A stretch of DNA of 64,000 nt from Trichosporon coremiiforme. Its lineage: Eukaryota; Basidiomycota; Tremellomycetes; Trichosporonales; Trichosporonaceae. The number at the start of each line of letters is the position of its first letter. The stretch's first letter is position 1. The translations under genes and the position numbers were made by a program. The notes beneath the pieces are model-generated. The model was not told the DNA's origin. It searched no databases and was given only the letters and a program-made list of their open reading frames with translations. Below, in pieces: positions 1 to 12,014 of the stretch. The DNA lies in contig BCJJ01000001.1 of the NCBI GenBank assembly GCA_039545355.1, positions 432,570 to 496,569 on the forward strand, read 5' to 3'.

Positions 1-211
1 CCGGCTACCGGCAGATCCTTTTCCCTCGATCGCTCAGGGCTATTCGCTACACCTGTGAACAAGCTTCCCGCGTTTCGTACCTTCTGATACTGAGGCGCGT
101 ATGCAATACCACGTATTATCGGAATGGTGTGTTATTGTTGAAGGCACGACGTCACTCCTACCTCCAGCTTCAGAATGCAACATCTATTCTATTGCCTCGT
201 CATACTTGACC
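1..211. other. upstream region of the HTATSF1-like gene
   Basis: No gene is recognised here. An in-frame ATG at 101 would add 37 residues to the next gene, but that extension has no family resemblance, so this stretch is read as promoter and 5' leader. Confidence 0.5.
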
Positions 212-1572
212 ATGCCCGCCAACGCGCCAACACCAGGAAACTTTGACAGAGATCCTCGCGTTCACATTGATAAAGTCACGGGGAAATACCAGTATGAAGA
301 TGCGGACACTGGCATCGAGTTTGAATGGACAGGCAACGCCTGGATTCCTCTGGTATGGCTCAGTCGTGGTTAGGATCTGACTTTACCAAGGTCGACGACA
401 GCTTGATTAGGGCTCAGCAGCAAGCCTATTCCGTGGAAGGCGTTGACGAAAATGTGAACTCAAACAGCCTCTATCTGATATTGCAAAGCTGACTAGTGAA
501 GACTCCCGCGGCACCTGTACTCGCAAGAGAGGATCGGATCAAGAAGCGCAAAGCTGGGGAAAAGGAGCAGGCTCCTAAAGCCTCCAAACCCTCCAATCAA
601 CCTGGGCCAAAGAACACGGCGGTGTGGGTGTCCAATCTTCCCCCGGATACGACATCGGAGCAACTGGCCAATGTCTTCTCAAAGGCTGGTGTTCTGCTTA
701 TCGGTAATGACGGTGAGCCGCGTATCAAGCTCTACTACGACGACGATGGAAAGTTCAAAGGCGAGGCCCTCATCATGTACTTCAAAGAGGGGAGCGTCGA
801 CCTGGCAACCACTCTGCTCGATGACACTGAACTCGAGTTCGGCGCTGGATGCGGCAATATGCGTGTTCGTGCGGCCGAATACCAGCACTCGAAATCAAAC
901 CACGGCAAGAAATCTGAAGGCCAACCAGATCAATCTTCGCAGCCGGCAGAAAAGAAGAAGCTTAGCGCTGAGGAGAAGCAGAGGATGTCGAAACGGATGA
1001 GGACCCTGGAAGAGTGCGCCGAATGCTTTTGCCGGACGCTGACCTCATTCAGTAAGCTTGCCTGGCATTCGGACGAGGATTCGGACGCCGTAGGGTCTTC
1101 CGGCAAACATCACCCGTCACCATTTAACCGTGTGGTTGTTCTCAAGGGGATGTTCCGCCCGGAAGATATTGAAAAGGAACCTAAACTCCTCCTTGAGGTG
1201 AAGGACGATGTCCGAGAAGAGGCAGAGTCTCTGGGTTCTGTCACGTCCGTTGTCCTTTACGATGTAAGTGCTGACCTTGCAACATGCTGACTCGTCAAAG
1301 AAGGAGCCTGAAGGTGTTATCACAATCAAGTTCAAGGACCCTACCGCGGCACACGCCTGCCTACTGAAAATGGATGGTCGCTACTTTGATGGACGAAAGG
1401 TGAGACAATGAGTGGGGGTCGTGGCTGACCATAGATCACGGCTGCCTTGTTCACAGGCAAGGAACGTTATCGGAGATCTGGCGGCCGTGACGGAGAAGAG
1501 GATGGCCTGGAAGAAAATCAAAGGCTAGACAACTTTGCAGACTGGCTGCTAAAGGATGGCAGTGGAGCCTGA
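212..1572 (+). CDS. CUS2: HTATSF1/Cus2-like U2 snRNP splicing factor
   Basis: This gene encodes a 400-residue protein of the Tat-SF1/Cus2 family, which binds the SF3B1 subunit of the U2 snRNP and helps U2 join the pre-spliceosome in the nucleus. Exons are 212-352, 391-453, 502-1263, 1301-1399 and 1435-1572, with introns of 38, 48, 37 and 35 nt; the joined length divides by three. The N-terminus holds the family's short tryptophan-containing segment (EWTGNAWIP). RRM1 starts near residue 107 (TAVWVSNLP). The second RRM starts near residue 277 (NRVVVLKGM), is split by two introns, and ends with GRYFDGR, the R-x-F signature of a U2AF-homology motif that binds tryptophan ligands. The C-terminus is charged and ends FADWLL. 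The start at 212 was preferred over the in-frame ATG at 101 because homology begins there. Its 3' end converges on the phospholipase gene 78 bp away. Confidence 0.9.
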
Positions 1573-1650
1573 GCAACGGTAGAGTTTGGCGCAGTACATC
1601 TATCGATCTATTCATCGGAATATGGGGCAGGGCAGTCCGAAATGTGAGGA

Positions 1651-4373
1651 TCACGGTTTGACGGGCACTTTCTCTAGTCCAGTTGGCTCGCTTTCGCTTG
1701 GTGCCGGTGCAGAGAAGGTTTCACTTAGCAGGAAAGCGGCGAAATTCGGGTCACTCCAATAATTACCATGGGCTGTTATCATGTCCAGGTAGTCGTTGAC
1801 ACTAATGGTCGGCAGGTAGAAATCAATGGATCCGCGCGGGTTAAGAGCGGCGAACCTCCTTTCAGCTACGGAGCCGAGAGGCTGAACAGTTTCTAGCATC
1901 TGAGGTCAGAGTCGAAAGGATGAGATGGCTTACCTTGATCTGCTCCATTGCTGTGTCCTCGCTTCTCTCTGCCGGCGGACTTGAAGGAGGTTGCTTGTTC
2001 TTACCGTCGCTGCCTCCCAAGTAAGTAGGGAGGTACTCCATGACTGTGGTCATGGACGGCATGGACGGCATAGATGGCATGGACGGCATAGATGGCATCG
2101 AAGGCATCGAAGGCAGAGGAAGCGACCAAGACGTGACGGCGGGAATTGGCAAGGGCGGTCGTTCTCTCGCAACCTTCACATCGACGGTAGCGTTTAGAGC
2201 GTATGCAATCGGATCGGTCTGATAGAACACGTTGTACAGGGTGTCGGCAGCCATGCAACCAAACTGGCCCGTCAGTTGCATGGCATCTTCGGGGTCGGCA
2301 TCTATGGGTCAGTCACGACAACCTGCATTGAAACTTACTCATCGTTCGCTCGCGGCCATAGCGCGGGATAATGTGAGCCTGTTGAAGCTGCAAGAATACG
2401 CCGAGCGGGCTACCAGCTAGGTAGAGATTGTGGGTGTTGAAGATGAAGTGATCCTTGGCATCATTCAGAGCAGCTTTAGGCATGTCTGACAATTTCGGAA
2501 CATGCGTAGGCTGGTTCGACAGAATGTGGGCGGCAAGGGCAGAACCAAGCTGTTATCCGTTAGCTTGTCCAATTCTCGATTGGCGACTTACAGAGTGCCC
2601 TACAATGTGCACACGACCATTTTCCTCGAAATGAGGGTGACGAGCCACCCAAAGGCGATACAGTCGATTCGCCTGCTGGCAAACTGCCTCGATCATGCGT
2701 TGGCGATGATCCGACATGAACAGCGGAATATCAAGCAGAACAGAGTTCGTCACCTCACGGACGTAGGGGATTGACTTGCCAATCGTGATATCAGCGACCG
2801 TGAAGACATTGTCACGCTCGTTCTTTTCGCTTTCGACATAGTCGTCACTCTCCAGCTTGAGATTCGCCCTCCACTGAACAGGAAGCACCTGGCAGCGACG
2901 GTGGTCGAGAATTGAAGCAAAGCGCGGATCTTGCGCCTGTTTCCTGAGACCGTGCCGGAGCTGATTGCTGGCATAAATGAAGTTGAAAGACTCGTACTGC
3001 GCGGCCAGGTGCTGTCCGATCCCGTGAATCACTAGGATTAGATCGGTACATGGTTCGTCGTCATGCTGCGCGTTGACAACAGGACCACTTTCTTCCTGCA
3101 GCGATTTCTTCTTGGTGTCGAGCTCCTCTTGCACCCTCTTGAACGCATTTTGCACGAAGTTGGCATCTTCTCCAGCAGCCCCTGCCCTCATCTGCATGCC
3201 TGCCAGGTCAGAGACAGAGCTAGGGCCTTTCGCATCTGCCTGAGGGCATTCCTGGTCTGACCGTTGCTGCTCCTCGCGCAACTGCTGGGTTTTAGTTTCG
3301 CCAGATCTGGAGCCTTCGGACTCTGTATTGGCCGAAGCATTGCTGTAGCCGCGATAAATGAATGTCCCTCCCGGAGTGGTGCCAAGCGAAGACCACAAAG
3401 CTCGGGCCAGATTGTCGAAAGTGCCAGATCTTGCGATCAGTGGTCGGCCAGGAGGGATGAACTCACTTGATGACTCGACACTTGGTCTCATCGTGGAAGA
3501 TGATACTCAGACCCTCACCAAATTTGTCCGGGAGCGCGTACTTCAGCTTCTCCTCTCCTGCCGAGCCCTGGTAAACGGCTTTCTTATGCTCGATCTTGTA
3601 AGACTGTGTCCAGGGTTTGATGTCCCTGTGAGTAAGCGCTTATACCAGTGATGCGAGAGCTCACTGATATGCTTGTTCCAGTTCGCGAGCAAGCTCCCAT
3701 GTGCAGGGCTTGTTGTTGCCGCCCATGAACCAAGTCCCACGGAGCACAGGAATGCGACTACCGGATTGCGGCCAGAACACTGGATGAAGCGATAGAGTGT
3801 TCAAGTCCACTTCGAAGAGGGCATCCTAAATGGTTAGCTCAAACATGATCCCGATGTTCTCACTTGGCTGACAGCAACCCCTTCAACTACATCGAGCATA
3901 TCTGGATCGTGGTAGTTCCGTTCGATGATGGCTCTGTACTGTTCGTCTTTCTTCGGTCGTTCGTCCTCTGCGTCGGACTCGAGGGCCTCGGGATCTGAAG
4001 GTACGTCTTCACCGTCGTCGGGATCAGCCGACGGAGTTGCTGATCTCGCAGGACTTTTGCTCTTCACGGTCTGACCCGGCTTCTCTGCCCCTTCGCCATC
4101 CTCGCGGCCCCATTGGGAGATAATCTTCTCACGCCTCTTCTGGGATAGGGCTTCCCAAGCTGCTTCGATGCGTTGATCTTCAAGGTCGGAAAACGCTTTG
4201 TACTCGGTTTCAGCGACTGTGATGGGCGTCGGCAGAAGCTGCAAATACTTGGCTCCCGTGTGTACCCAACGTGAGTCCAAAGCAGGTATCTCGGCCTCGA
4301 GGGAGGAATGAAGAATGGCGGCATCGGCCCGTGAACCAGGCGCGGTTCTCTCGGCAACCAATTCGCTTGGCAT
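1651..4373 (-). CDS. DDHD-domain phospholipase A1
   Basis: A multi-exon gene for an intracellular phospholipase A1 of the DDHD family (PA-PLA1, yeast YOR022C group), which hydrolyses phosphatidic acid and related phospholipids. The N-terminal exon (MPSELVAER...) holds a tryptophan-rich segment followed by an acidic, low-complexity stretch. The lipase core begins with LILVIHGIGQH. The nucleophile motif GHSLGS is split by an intron: GHS ends one exon near 2592 and LGSALAAH starts the next near 2550. The DDHD domain shows FYQTDPIAY, SIDFYLP and AHGNYW, keeping the expected Asp and His positions. A run of seven Pro-Ser-Met triplets interrupts that domain (2052-2114). The start at 4373 is the first ATG of the exon; upstream codons in frame lack an ATG. 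Yeast relatives carry a mitochondrial leader, which I do not see here. Exact splice sites between 3300 and 3900 were not all resolved. Confidence 0.85.
2052..2114 (+). repeat. 9-bp coding minisatellite, 7 copies
   Basis: Seven tandem copies of a 9-bp unit (atggacggc and variants atagatggc, atcgaaggc). Read on the minus strand it codes for repeated Pro-Ser-Met in the DDHD domain of the phospholipase. The frame is kept. Confidence 0.9.
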
Positions 4374-4954
4374 GGTCGAGGAGCCTTGGACGAAGGACTT
4401 GAAGAATAGTGGGAGATGGAAAAGCAGACAAGTTTGTAAACAGCTTTGGTCCCTAAGTTCCTGTGGTGATCGAGCCAGCTTGGGGCGGACCGGGTATCGG
4501 GATGACGAAACGTTCCTTTGGAACCTGTAACGGATGGCGTGTCCCACCAACAAACGTTGATCCACGACAGGTAGGAGAGGCAGGATTGTTACCTGTGTCG
4601 CGGTTTGACCAGCCAACACGATACAAACGCTGATGCAATATTGAGGAAGCAGTCGTCGAACGATTGTGGAGACCGGCTGGACATATCTCGGCCACTGTTA
4701 CCGCGGTGAAGACGTCATGTCACGGAAATCACCCTGGAACTGATTGCAGCGTGATAGGCTCGGAATTTTGCCCTCCATGCCGGGGTGACGGATGATGATC
4801 CCAGCAACCCTGAGGCTGCAGCAACGCAGAACTGATAGTAGTCGTAAATCTACACATGTTGCATAACATTCGTATACTTGTACACACAGGAACCATCAAC
4901 GTATGAGCTAATGGCTCGCCGAACCATGGTTTACCGCAGAGGCACTACCTCTAC
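4374..4954. other. intergenic region between two minus-strand genes
   Basis: This holds the promoter and 5' leader of the phospholipase gene and the 3' end of the COP9 gene. Short frames are present on both strands but none shows a domain or a plausible start. Confidence 0.5.
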
Positions 4955-6266
4955 TCACCGACGGCCCGTACCTCGGCGTCTACCACCTCCGAACAGTTGT
5001 CCACCCATCTTGGGATTCAAGCCGTGCTTCATCCCCATGTCTTCAGACTGAGGTGGGTGCAAAGCCCAGTGTTTGTCGGTGACTGAGGCGAGAGTGTTGA
5101 GCTGGCCGAGAAGCGTGGTGAGATAGGAAGCAAGCTGAGTGTCATTGTACTCTGTACGCAGCTCCTTGTTGAAGCCACTGCCGTCCATCACCGGCAGAGA
5201 GGCCACCAGCGCAGCACATTGGCGCAGAATTTCCTGATCTACGGGAGCGGTGCCTTGGCGTCAGTCTGTTGAATGTTGGTCAGAGTTTCCACACTTACTG
5301 GCCGCAACAGCTGATACATACTGCTGGATGACGCGCACACGATCATACAACATGGCGATAGCGTTCCTTTGACGACTGAGGCTAGCAATCTCTGAAAGAT
5401 GATTAGTTGCCTGTGCACAGTCCACAACTCACGACCTGTAGGGTCACTATCACTTGCGTTCTCGTTCGCGACGTCATCGACAGCAATGCGCTCCGCCTCC
5501 CCAGCTTCAACTCCAAGCTCAAGCTGCACAAACTTGCCAGTTTTCTCAGTATCGGTGCCTTCTGTCAATGCCGATTCGAAGACAGTAAAGGGTAACTGCT
5601 TGGCATCATTTGGAATGTCGGGATTGAATAAAAGGAAGACTGAGGGCGACGCGTCGGCCAGCTCGGAGATTTGCGCGTGCAAGGCAGAGTCTGCCGCGAT
5701 GGGGCTTTCCCCGACAGTATACCAGCCGATAACAGACTGTGCAGGGAACACCTGAGCGACTACGCGTCAGATCTTCCTAATTCAGCCTACTTACATTGGT
5801 CTCGGCGGGTGCGGAAAAAGGCCTCGTCGATGGTGCCTTCGCTCGAAGGGAGTTCGAACGAGTTGACAATCGACATGTCGCGTCCACTTTGAGTGCCCAG
5901 CAACACTCCCACGACTGGATTGATTAGCTCGTCAAGTATGAGAAAAAACTCACACTTGGAGCTCTTTGCACTTGCATACTTGGTACGCGCGAAGTGGTCA
6001 GATATGTTCAAGATGGCGAGCGGGTGCCTTTGGAGTTAGTTGGTGATGGAAAGGATAACGCACAGGTTGATGTTAAGGCCCGAAGTGGCCCCTGAAGCTA
6101 CCACTTCACTCGGAGAACCAAACTCCATGTTGCAGCAGCGGAGCGTCGAAACGTGCAGTGAAGTGGCTGATATCAAGAGGACCACCTGGTCAAGTGTTGT
6201 CGTCATGGCTGGAGGTGGAGGCGGGTTCTGCTCCCGTTGATAACGCTCTGCGTTCCCAACGGCCAT
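4955..6266 (-). CDS. CSN6: COP9 signalosome subunit 6 (MPN- domain)
   Basis: Encodes CSN6, the non-catalytic MPN subunit that pairs with CSN5 in the COP9 signalosome, the complex that removes NEDD8 from cullins. The protein opens with a Pro-rich leader and TSGLNINLHPL, then ILNISDHFARTK, the typical CSN6 start of the MPN fold. Next come VGVLLGTQSGRDMSIVNSFEL, QVFPAQSVIGWYTVGE, FTVFESAL and EAERIAVDDVA. The JAMM zinc ligands of an active MPN+ domain are absent, as expected. The C-terminal helical part includes AIAMLYDRVRVIQQYV and ends in a Gly/Arg-rich tail (GGGRRRGTGRR). At least five introns of about 35-45 nt interrupt it. ATG at 6266 was chosen; a second in-frame ATG lies at 6206. Its start codon is only 60 bp from that of the divergent acyl-CoA-binding gene. 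Confidence 0.88.
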
Positions 6267-6326
6267 TCCTTTCGTTCAGCATAAGTTGCCGTTGTTGCTA
6301 GATCAAATACAATCATTCATCTAACA
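6267..6326. promoter_or_regulatory. 60-bp divergent promoter between CSN6 and the ACBD6-like gene
   Basis: The two start codons (6266 on minus, 6327 on plus) are separated by 60 bp, which must carry both 5' leaders, or the core promoter elements lie within neighbouring transcribed sequence. The stretch is AT-richer than its surroundings. Confidence 0.6.
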
Positions 6327-7082
6327 ATGTCGGACGAAGCCTTCTCAAGTGCTTGCTCTTGGATGTCCAGCTCTTCTACTGCTGGGGGTCTCCCAAACGA
6401 AACAAAACTTGAGGTAGGTCGCAATGAGTACGGTGCTAATCGGATGAGCTGTATGGCATTTACAAGTTTATCAATTCCGGGACCGGACCAACAGGAGCGC
6501 GACCAGGCATCTTTAGCTTCGAAGGGAGAGCCAAGTACGATGCGTGGACTCGAGCTGCACAAGTTTACCCGTCTGAGGAAGCTGCAAAGATTCGCTATGT
6601 GGAGATCGTGGAAAGCACTGGCTGGAAGAATGGGGCGGTTCCAAACAAAACCGACGAGTCGGAGAGCTCGAAAGCAAAGGTGACTGGGATGGGTGTCAGC
6701 GTCAGTGTGATGGCTCAGGAAGACTCAAGTGACTCGTGAGCCAGGAAGCGCACGTCGACGAGGCTGACATCAGTTCACAGAACCCCGTCCATGATGCGGC
6801 TGCCCGTGGCGATGTAGACGCGCTGCGCATTCTCCTCGCCGATCCTACTCTCCTGAACGCCAAAGACGAGTTTGGCTACACGCCGCTTCACGTAGCAGCA
6901 GACAGGCAAAGGAAAGAGGCCGTGGACTACTTGATGTCTCGGGGTGCGGACAAGACAACTCGTGTAAGTAGGAGGCATTACACTGCTTCTAGTATTGACA
7001 TTTCCAGGACCAAGATGGGCAGACTGCGCTCGATATTGCAGAACTCCTCTCGAATGAAGACATCGCTGCATTGCTTCGATAG
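6327..7082 (+). CDS. acyl-CoA-binding domain plus ankyrin repeats (ACBD6-like)
   Basis: Exons 6327-6413, 6449-6735, 6774-6963 and 7008-7082 give a 212-residue protein; introns are 35, 38 and 44 nt. Residues about 30-85 form an acyl-CoA-binding domain (LYGIYKFINSGTG, RPGIFSFEGRAKYDAW, YVEIVESTGW), which holds medium and long-chain acyl-CoA esters. After a Ser/Lys linker, residues about 130-210 form two ankyrin repeats (PVHDAAARGDVDAL, DEFGYTPLHVAADRQ, then DQDGQTALDIAELL). This order and size match ACBD6, which in animals supports N-myristoylation and lipid supply; the role in fungi is inference. The ACB part lacks some of the usual N-terminal helix, which could be encoded in the short first exon (MSDEAFSSACSWM...). 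Its stop is 56 bp from the stop of the convergent TLDc gene. Confidence 0.88.
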
Positions 7083-7138
7083 ACTTCGACTTCATCCATG
7101 CCCTAGTAGTTGCATACGTACTACATCTTAAATCGACA

Positions 7139-8694
7139 TTACGACGTTGCCCAGACTTCAAGTCCCAAGCAGTCAAAGGACTGGGCTTTCTCGGTCAGAT
7201 GCGAGTCGCCGCATAATACCTCATTCTGGAATGCAGGCGAAGTTGCGGAGGAGTTCCGGCTGAATGTGGAGTCTAGAAGCAATCCGTATGACGTCCCGCT
7301 GAAGATGTTAGCAGGCCTGCTTCAAGGTGGTACTCACCCTCCCCCAAACGAGATGAAATTGCCCTCACACAGGGCTATGTACTGGTTCCGCCCGGTCCAA
7401 CGGAAGATGCGAGGCTTGGATTCCCCATGCACAAACTTGAACATGAAGCTTTATTGTTAGCACCGCCAGAGGCAGGACTCACGATTCCCCACTGCCGTAG
7501 TACGTGCCCTCACGCTTAAGAATGGGCTCATTGAGGAAAACTCCAAAGACATGGCCCTCTGTGTCTTTGACAACCAGGAGATTTCCGGCTGTCCTGTGAG
7601 TTCGAGCGTAGACTTCAACCAGCCTGTACAGCGTAGAAAGGGAAGCACCATGCTGATCTAAGGAGACTGTCGTTCAGTGCCTCGAATTCTATCAGTACTT
7701 ACATAGTAATCGCCAGGAATCTGACAGCCTTTGACGGGCAGGCAAGAGAGGGCGGAGCTAGGCGGGTCAGAATAGATCCTGTAGACGGGCCACTCACCGA
7801 CTGGGCTTGCTGAATAGTGAGCACCGGCTCCGTGGTGTCGCGCCGCCCTTCCAGTCTTGTGTTGGCCCATTCATCTCCTTCATCTGAAGTGTGCAATGCA
7901 TCAGAGGCCGGTCGGAATCCAGGTGCACCCGAGGGGGGAACGTAGTTCCTTCCGGCGATCTGGTCGGCAGAGGCAAAGGGTGAGCTGTGATTCACATCAA
8001 TGGGAACAGCAGTCTTGCTCGGAGGTTCTGGCTCGGTCCGCATAGGGTTCAATACGGATCGTTTCCACCGTGAAGCTACTTTGGTTGTAGCTAGCGCATC
8101 GAGCAGAGAGTGTTGCGTGTGAGGGAGGCCATTGCCTGGATGGGTCGCAGACTTTGTCCGATTGAAGTCGTCGTTGGACAAGCGACGAAGGCGGCGGAAC
8201 TGAGTCGCTGCTTCGTCCATGGAGGAAGGCGCATGAAAGAGGATCTCAGAACCGCTCTCCGATACACGAGGCGGTGAAGACGGACCGGGAAACGGCGACG
8301 AGATTAGAAATCTGGATCTCGAGGGCGATGATTCAAGCGATGATTTAGAGGTGCGATGCGACAGATGTTTGGAGCTTGAAGGAGAATCTATGGTGGTCGC
8401 GTCTGGCTCCTCAGTCAGTAGATCATGACAAAAATCAAGAGACGAGGCCGGTCCAGACGTCGACGATGCCGGTGGTGCAGGCTCCACATCTTCGAACGAT
8501 CCCAGCAAATCACTGTCCGTCAGGCGTGAGGCGCGAGTTGGGCTGTTAGCCGGAGGGTCAAAAAAGACGTCACCCGGCTGTGAAACCGGCGCAGAGTGGA
8601 AGTCGCCAAAATCTGAGGAGGACGAGTGGTGGTGCCCCTGTGAGCTCTTCGCTGTCGGGCTCCGGGAGGGATCGAGTTGTTGTTGGCCAGACAT
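7139..8694 (-). CDS. OXR1: TLDc-domain oxidation-resistance protein (OXR1-like)
   Basis: The first exon (8694 down to about 7790) encodes a long Ser/Pro-rich, probably disordered region of about 300 residues. The following small exons encode the TLDc domain: LRPLLPARQRLSDSWRLLY, QHGASLSTLYRLV, then VKDTEGHVFGVFLNEP, TYYGSGESF, RWTGRNQYIALCEGNFIS, FGGG and finally FQNEVLC. TLDc proteins protect cells from oxidative damage, and several bind the V-ATPase and promote its disassembly (yeast Oxr1). Fungal OXR1 proteins are often this shape, a disordered N-terminus with a C-terminal TLDc. Introns are about 35-45 nt. The ATG at 8694 opens the first exon directly (MSGQQQLDPS); an upstream exon cannot be excluded. 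The protein ends LGLEVWATS, close to the usual family end. Confidence 0.87.
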
Positions 8695-9030
8695 TATTGT
8701 TGTGGTGGAAGCATGTTATTGGCCTGAGAAGTACACGCTCTCTGGTCAGCATAAATGTAATCCTCACATGAAATGGCAGCTTACCGTCCGTTGTCACGTC
8801 CGTTTGTAGATGGTGGTTGTGGTTCAATCGAGGATTCCATGTCGGCCACGATGAACGCCGTAGACGTCATGTCCTAGTCCAAGTGCCTGACATTCTGATT
8901 CCGCCCTTTCCAGGCAACTGCAAACCCAGACGCAAAGACGCGAGCGACATGTCGAAGGATCATAGTACATTATTGTCGATATATTCTATGCACCGAGTCT
9001 TATCGAAAAGCGAAACCACTATAGCTACAA
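8695..9030. other. intergenic region, OXR1 promoter and BST1 3' end
   Basis: No gene is seen. It must hold the promoter of the TLDc gene and the terminator of the GPI inositol-deacylase gene, both on the minus strand. Confidence 0.4.
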
Positions 9031-12014
9031 CTAGTCACCACGGAAGCGGGCTATACCTCCAAGAATAGCAAAGACGGTCAGGAAGAGTACGCTGGACGCT
9101 GTTGGCAGCAGGAATGGTCGGCGTGGCCCGAGGATGAATGCTATCCCAGCCAAGAGTAGTGACCCAAGCTGAGCCGCCTTATTAATCCTGACATTAGTTG
9201 CGTTTACGGTGGCAGGGCTTACCGATGATCCTTGCCGAGGAAAACAGTCTCGCGAGTTGACTGCTCCACGACTAGGAGAAGAGGGATGAGAGGGAGTACG
9301 GCGTGGTCCTCATCAAACGGATGTCCGATCTCTGCCCACACATTCCTACCCCAGACTGCGAGACTCAGACCGTGAAAAGGCAGCAGCAAAGTCATCAAGA
9401 GCAAGCTGGAAAAGAGGAGCCGATGCCGTGATGACTGGAATATGTCAGGTCAAAACAATGATAACGGCACTCACCTGATCCCACGCGGCTGAGCGACATG
9501 TGGACACGAAGAGAATCATGTAAAGAGCCAGGAAAGCAATTCCCAGCGGAACGACGAACTTTACCAGCAAAAGCAAGATTGCTCCGAATACCACACGGCT
9601 CTTCAAAACGATGATACTCTCAGCAGATATTCTGAAAGATGAGTGAGCTGTTACCTGCTGTGAACTTACGGAGCTGAATTTCCGATCAACTTTGACCCAA
9701 GGAAAACCGCTGCCGACAGCCACCCAGCCACAACAATCGTCAATCCCAACGAGAAGATGGCCAGGCCGATGGCGACAGGTAGAAGGTACCATTGGGCGGC
9801 TCCTATCGACACGTAGGGCGCCGTCGACGGAATGAGGTATTGCAACGACATTGCAAGAATTGACAAGCCCCAGATAGCCAGCAGACCCCGGGGTATATCA
9901 CACGCGAGCACGCTCGTAATACAGGGTACGGAATCTATAGGATCAGCCAGAGACAAGGGGGGTAGCTCACCTGAAGCACGAAAAGCTGTCAGCTGACGAT
10001 AAAGGATGGCGGCTGACCATCCGATCGCCCAGACTACAGCTGCTATACGAAGTCTGAGTGTGGCCTTTGCAATTGAGGCCATGGGATCCAGCTTGAGACG
10101 GAACTGGTCAACCACACACTCAGGCTGCTGGTACACATCAACGTCTAGACCATAAGAATGCTGTTGACCGCCCTGGAACGGTGCTCCCGAGATGTGCGAA
10201 TGAAAGATTGCCGATCTGTTTGTCCCCATGTAGAAGCGGGACTCTTCAGAGACAGACTCTGTGGGGAGAGAACGGGCTTGAAAATGGATGATGGGCGGAC
10301 GACCTTGTTGTTAATGCGAGCCGCTTGAACCACTTACCCGTGCATGAATGAGTGATGAGTTGGAAACGCCAAGCAAGCAGTGACGACATTAATACCGACG
10401 GGAAGTGGAAGCTGAGTTGAGTAGCATCGGTAACTCCAGCAGTGCCTTCCAACAGTAAGCTAAATCAAGTCATAAAACGTACCCGTCCATCGCCCAGAGA
10501 CTGCTGGGATCTGCAAGTGTGCACCAGCAGCCAGAACTTCAAATTCCTCGTCACTTCCGATCTCAATAGTGCGTTGTCGGTCCACGTTCTTAATGCTGAT
10601 CGCAAAGGCCGCCTCCTCGTTCCGAATACCTTCTCCGGGCAACGGAAAAGGAAGACCAAAGTCGCTTGTATAAGGGATCACCTGAACAACCGCCGGGGTG
10701 TGCTCGCAAACCGCAAATCGATCGCAGGAGGACAAGGAGAAAGGCGGTTCAGCCACTTGCGTCGGCGTTGGATTGCGAAGGCGAACAATGATTGTCATGT
10801 CTTCATGGGTAGCTGGGACCAGTTTCTTCACGACCTCGTGTTGTAGTTGCCCAGCCTTGAGAACGGACGCCCCTTGGAGCCACCTCCTAGCTGCTGATAG
10901 CTTCTCCTGTCGCTTGGTGACGGCGTTCATGTCCAGGAGGATCCTGGCAACTCTCCATCGAACTTGATCACACCAAACGATCGCTTGATGCTCCACATTT
11001 GTCCAAGTAGCCGGAACCCCACTGGAAAAGACCGTGAAACCGTCGCCAGGCCCAATAAAGTCGGGCAAAGCGCAAGAGTCGGAGACGATTTGCGTGTCAG
11101 CGATACCTCCGCAGATAGATATCAGTATCGGGTCAACGGCTCCAGTGGGTGTGTTGACCATTTTGTATAGCCGCTCCATGCCGAATTCCAAGTTTGCTGG
11201 CGGCAACCGGTGAGGAGTTGCAATGGTAACGATGGCGTCCACTGGCAGCTCGGATGCTATGCGGATCGCCAAGCGCGCGACAACTCCGCCCATCGAGTGT
11301 CCTAAGAGGGTGATGGTCTTTGGTTGTTGCTCTACAGGGAGGTGCCGATACTCTGCCAAGACTCTCGGAATAACCGACACCAAGTATTTTGCCTGGTCCA
11401 GGAGAGTTGGCGCGTGGATAGCAGTGAAGTCCTCGTTGTAGTGCACTGTGTTGGACGTGAGCAACAAAGCCACCAATACCACACGTACCAGCCCAGATAT
11501 CTATAGGTCGAGACCAGTGAGGCTTCTCATAGTTGGTGCTGTACTCATCGCCGTAAAACTGCCGCGCTAACGAGGATGCGACCGACCTTGCTTGTTTGTA
11601 ATCACCAGCATGGCCAGGGATAAAGATGACTGGGGAACCTGCGGGCTGCGGTCAGCGTTTACGACATAACCATCCACATACTGTGTCTGCGTCCCAGCCC
11701 CCTTCACGGTAAAGAAACGTGTCGTATCTGGAGCCCGCAATGGGAGGTTCCAGACGCCGATAGACAGGGAACATGCGAGGCAGCTGGCAGCCCCAGGTTC
11801 CAGATCGGGCTTGGTCTGCTGTGAAAGCAAGATAGACTATACAGCACAAGACGGACCAGCCGATGAGGAATAGCAGGGTGGTTGAGTAACTGCGCAACAG
11901 ATTCAGTCCTCGACGGGTTGACGACGGCCGAGGTCGATGAATCCATTTCTCCGGATCGCGACGCCCAATTCCTGTCGAAAGATCAGGAAGTGGTCGTCGC
12001 TCGGCGGTGGCCAT
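9031..12014 (-). CDS. BST1: GPI inositol-deacylase (PGAP1/Bst1)
   Basis: This enzyme of the ER membrane removes the acyl chain from the inositol of GPI anchors, a step needed for efficient ER exit of GPI proteins. The N-terminal exon (start ATG at 12014) carries a basic segment and a transmembrane anchor (LLFLIGWSVLCCIVYLAF). It is followed by SGTWGCQLPRMFP and FLYREGGWDAD, which match PGAP1 closely, and by PVIFIPGHAGDYKQARSVAS. The lipase nucleophile lies in LLGHSMGGVVARL, near 11300. The middle part (IVTIATPHRLPP) completes the alpha/beta hydrolase. The C-terminal third, spread over small exons from 10230 to 9031, contains several hydrophobic helices (for example PVAIGLAIFSLGLTIVVAGW) and ends ILGGIARFRGD. 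It is divergent from the SNARE gene, with 386 bp between the start codons. Confidence 0.9.

Noticed and set aside
101..211. Earlier ATG extending the HTATSF1-like gene
   Set aside because: The 37 extra codons show no resemblance to the family, and the ATG at 212 matches the expected start.
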